This document shows positions 62,138 through 64,000 of a stretch of DNA of 64,000 nucleotides, one piece after another. The stretch spans positions 1 through 64,000 of the forward strand of contig JAFSWC010000085.1 of the NCBI GenBank assembly GCA_017444665.1, written 5' to 3'. Each line of letters opens with the position of its first letter. Position 1 is the stretch's first letter. A program made the translations under genes and the position numbers. The notes beneath the pieces were generated by a model. The model saw only the letters and a program-made list of their open reading frames with translations, was not told the DNA's origin and searched no databases. Source of the DNA: Oscillospiraceae bacterium. Lineage in GTDB: Bacteria; Bacillota; Clostridia; Oscillospirales; Oscillospiraceae.

Positions 62138-63421
62138 TTATTCTCTGTATTCGAACATCAGGTCATACATGCTGACGGTATCGCCGTCTTTCACGCCCAT
62201 CTCCTCCATGCGCTGGAACACGCCGTTCTCGCGCAGGATCCGGTCAAAAAACATCCGGCTTTCATAATCCGAAAAATTGATCGTTGCGACGAGCCGCTGC
62301 AGCCACGGGCCCTCGACCAGCCACATATCATCATATTTTTCGATCGTCAGTTCACCGGAAGTGTCGACCTTGGGCTCCGGCGGGACGTAATCCGCTTCAT
62401 AGCTTGCGATCGGCGGAAGCTCATGCAGACGCTTTGCACACTCGCCGACAAGCTCGCGCGTGCCGCTGTGCGCGGCAGCACTGATCTCAAAAAGCTTATA
62501 TCCAAGCGCCTCAACGTGTCTGCGCAGCCTTTCAAGATTATCCGAGCCCTCCTCCAGCAGGTCGCACTTGTTTGCCGCGACGATCTGAGGACGGGAGGCC
62601 AGCTCGGCGCTGTACTCCTTGAGTTCGGCGTTGATGGCTTCAAAATCTTCGACGGGATCCCGCCCCTCGCAGCCAGAGACGTCGACAAGGTGGACAAGCA
62701 GACGGCAGCGGTCGATATGCCGCAGAAAGTCGTGGCCGAGGCCGGCTCCTTCGGAAGCGCCTTCGATGATCCCCGGAATATCGGCCATGACGAAGGACAC
62801 GCCCTCGTCAACATAGACGACGCCCAGATTTGGGAAGAGCGTCGTGAAATGATAGTTTGCGATCTTCGGATGCGCTTTACTGACGACAGAAAGCAGCGTG
62901 GATTTGCCGACGTTCGGAAACCCGACCAAACCGACATCCGCCAAAAGCTTCAGCTCCAGCGTGATATCGTGGCTCTCGCCCGGAAGACCGGGCTTGGCAA
63001 AGCGCGGGACCTGACGGGTCGGCGTGGCAAAGTGGGTATTGCCCCATCCGCCGCGGCCGCCTTTTGCAGCGACCCAGTCCTCGCCCGTTGACATGTCGTG
63101 CATGATAGCGCCGGTTTCCGTATCGCGTATCACCGTACCGCGCGGGACCTTGATGACCATAGGCTCGCCGTCGCGGCCGTTGCAGCGTTTTCCCTGTCCG
63201 GGCATACCGTTGCCGGCCACAAATTTACGCTTATAGCGAAAGTCCATCAGGGTGGACATGTTCTCGTCAACTGAAAAAATAACGCTTCCGCCGCGGCCGC
63301 CGTCGCCGCCGTCAGGGCCGCCCGCCGCCACATATTTTTCCCGGTGGAACGCCACCGCGCCGTCGCCGCCGTTTCCGGCGCGAACGGTAATCCTTGCTTT
63401 ATCAACAAAAGAGGCTGCCAT
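62138..63421 (-). CDS. obg: GTPase Obg (CgtA)
   Basis: An essential 50S-associated GTPase linked to ribosome assembly, stress and sporulation entry. The 427-residue protein has the glycine-rich Obg fold (GGDGGDGGRGGSVIF, about residues 33-50), a G domain with GFPNVGKSTLL near residue 166, DIPGIIEGA near 214 and NKCD near 284, and a C-terminal OCT domain (about 350-427). It follows rplU-rpmA as in most bacteria. Confidence 0.97.
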   Translation of the reverse strand: MAASFVDKARITVRAGNGGDGAVAFHREKYVAAGGPDGGDGGRGGSVIFSVDENMSTLMDFRYKRKFVAGNGMPGQGKRCNGRDGEPMVIKVPRGTVIRDTETGAIMHDMSTGEDWVAAKGGRGGWGNTHFATPTRQVPRFAKPGLPGESHDITLELKLLADVGLVGFPNVGKSTLLSVVSKAHPKIANYHFTTLFPNLGVVYVDEGVSFVMADIPGIIEGASEGAGLGHDFLRHIDRCRLLVHLVDVSGCEGRDPVEDFEAINAELKEYSAELASRPQIVAANKCDLLEEGSDNLERLRRHVEALGYKLFEISAAAHSGTRELVGECAKRLHELPPIASYEADYVPPEPKVDTSGELTIEKYDDMWLVEGPWLQRLVATINFSDYESRMFFDRILRENGVFQRMEEMGVKDGDTVSMYDLMFEYRE

Positions 63422-63473
63422 GTTCTCCCCTCATTTCCATCCGATACGTCGTGTGTTTGCCTGAAGTAAAACA

Positions 63474-63501
63474 AAAGACCGAACAGATCTGTCCGGTCTT
63501 T
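63474..63501 (-). terminator. Hairpin between rpmA and obg
   Basis: AAAGACCG and CGGTCTTT pair around a partly self-complementary loop. On the minus strand TTTTGTTTT follows. It may lower, rather than end, transcription into obg. Confidence 0.78.
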
Positions 63502-63510
63502 GTGTTTCTC

Positions 63511-63774
63511 TTACTGTGCGATTTCTTCGTAAACAGAGACCATCTTGCGGTCCTTGCCCATGCGCTCGAACTTCACTTTGCCGTCGATCAGAGCAAACAG
63601 AGTGTCGTCCTTTCCCTTACCGACATTGTTGCCGGGGTGGATCTTCGTTCCGCGCTGTCTGACAAGGATATTGCCGGCCAGGACAAACTGTCCGTCGGCT
63701 CTCTTGGTTCCAAGACGCTTAGACTCACTGTCGCGGCCGTTCTTGGTAGAACCCATACCTTTTTTATGTGCCAT
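63511..63774 (-). CDS. rpmA: 50S ribosomal protein L27
   Basis: An 87-residue L27 starting directly at [22 protein letters not shown]. Many Firmicutes L27 proteins carry an N-terminal leader cut by the Prp protease; this one has none, and no prp gene lies between rplU and rpmA. The mature N-terminus reaches the peptidyl-transferase centre. Confidence 0.97.
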   Translation of the reverse strand: MAHKKGMGSTKNGRDSESKRLGTKRADGQFVLAGNILVRQRGTKIHPGNNVGKGKDDTLFALIDGKVKFERMGKDRKMVSVYEEIAQ

Positions 63775-63814
63775 TTAGGTTACTCCTCCTTTTGTCAAAA
63801 TAGCTGCGGATGCT

Positions 63815-64000
63815 TCAGGCGTTGATCGCTTCGATCTGAACCTTGGTGTAGGGCTGTCTGTGGCCCTGCGTTCTGCGATAACCCTTTTTGGGCTTCATCT
63901 TGTAAACGCGGATCTTGGCGGCTTTGCCGTTCTTGACGACGTTTGCGCTGACGGACGCGCCTTCGACCACGGGCTTGCCGAAAACGACGTTCTCACCGTC
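63815..64000 (-). CDS. rplU: 50S ribosomal protein L21 (3' part)
   Basis: The last 61 codons of L21 are present; the 5' end lies beyond the window. The C-terminal [24 protein letters not shown] is diagnostic. The gene precedes rpmA by 40 bases in the usual rplU-rpmA-obg order. Confidence 0.95.
   Translation of the reverse strand, partial: DGENVVFGKPVVEGASVSANVVKNGKAAKIRVYKMKPKKGYRRTQGHRQPYTKVQIEAINA

Overview
The window reads as chromosomal DNA of an endospore-forming member of the Clostridia, probably a gut-type Eubacteriales/Oscillospiraceae-like lineage. The genus cannot be fixed from sequence alone. The evidence is a sporulation set (spoIVA with a sigma-E-type promoter, spoVM, cwlD, cotJ genes, an alpha/beta SASP, a SPOCS/LysM protein), a pyrophosphate-type phosphofructokinase, a type-A RNase P RNA, and the Firmicutes gene order yicC-remA-gmk-rpoZ-priA-def-fmt-rsmB-rlmN-prpC-prkC-rsgA. 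No rRNA, tRNA, CRISPR array, intact transposon or prophage was found. Most genes lie on the minus strand.

Region by region. 1-5.8 kb (+): two small zinc/cysteine proteins, trmK, a Nif3-like gene, spoIVA, cwlD, radA. 5.8-11.5 kb: a XerC/D-type recombinase behind an AT-rich 0.56 kb gap, a degenerate P-type ATPase homologue, and divergent fba and PPi-pfk genes whose promoters overlap. 11.6-17.8 kb (-): an apparent operon coding an MBOAT acyltransferase, a DHHW/AlgX-like protein, a MoxR-type AAA+ ATPase and a VWA protein, next to a membrane-anchored Pro/Thr/Glu-repeat protein. 18-20.3 kb (+): a papain-like protein of unknown role and a GPH-family sugar symporter. 20.3-26.1 kb (-): cotJC and a CotJA-CotJB fusion, ligA, a PLP lyase, murD. 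26.2-26.5 kb (+): rnpB. 26.7-29.3 kb (-): yebC and a spore-envelope cluster containing the 23-codon spoVM.

29.4-43.4 kb (-) is a near-gapless run of 15 genes from cdaA (c-di-AMP synthesis) to rsgA. It joins second-messenger signalling, nucleotide and translation housekeeping and the PrkC/PrpC kinase-phosphatase pair, with one good sigma-A promoter at its head. 43.5-47.9 kb: a cysteine desulfurase with a DUF3343 partner, then comF-mreB-ispD-ispF. 48-57.3 kb: a lysophospholipase-like hydrolase, a second AAA+/VWA-like pair, recD2, uvrA, ybaK. 57.4-61.1 kb: a second degenerate P1B-like ATPase in an operon with a nitroreductase, a HAD phosphatase and a TetR regulator, headed by an operator-like palindrome. 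61.3-62.1 kb: a SASP gene and a 0.65 kb gap holding a small promoter-ORF-hairpin unit with a premature stop, possibly a mobile-element relic. 62.1-64 kb: obg, rpmA and the 3' end of rplU.

The items most worth a second look are the two P-type ATPase homologues that have lost the transport or catalytic motifs, the two separate AAA+/VWA pairs (one tied to surface acylation genes), the CotJA-CotJB fusion, the easily missed spoVM microgene with its membrane-protein neighbour, and the unexplained unit near 61.7 kb.
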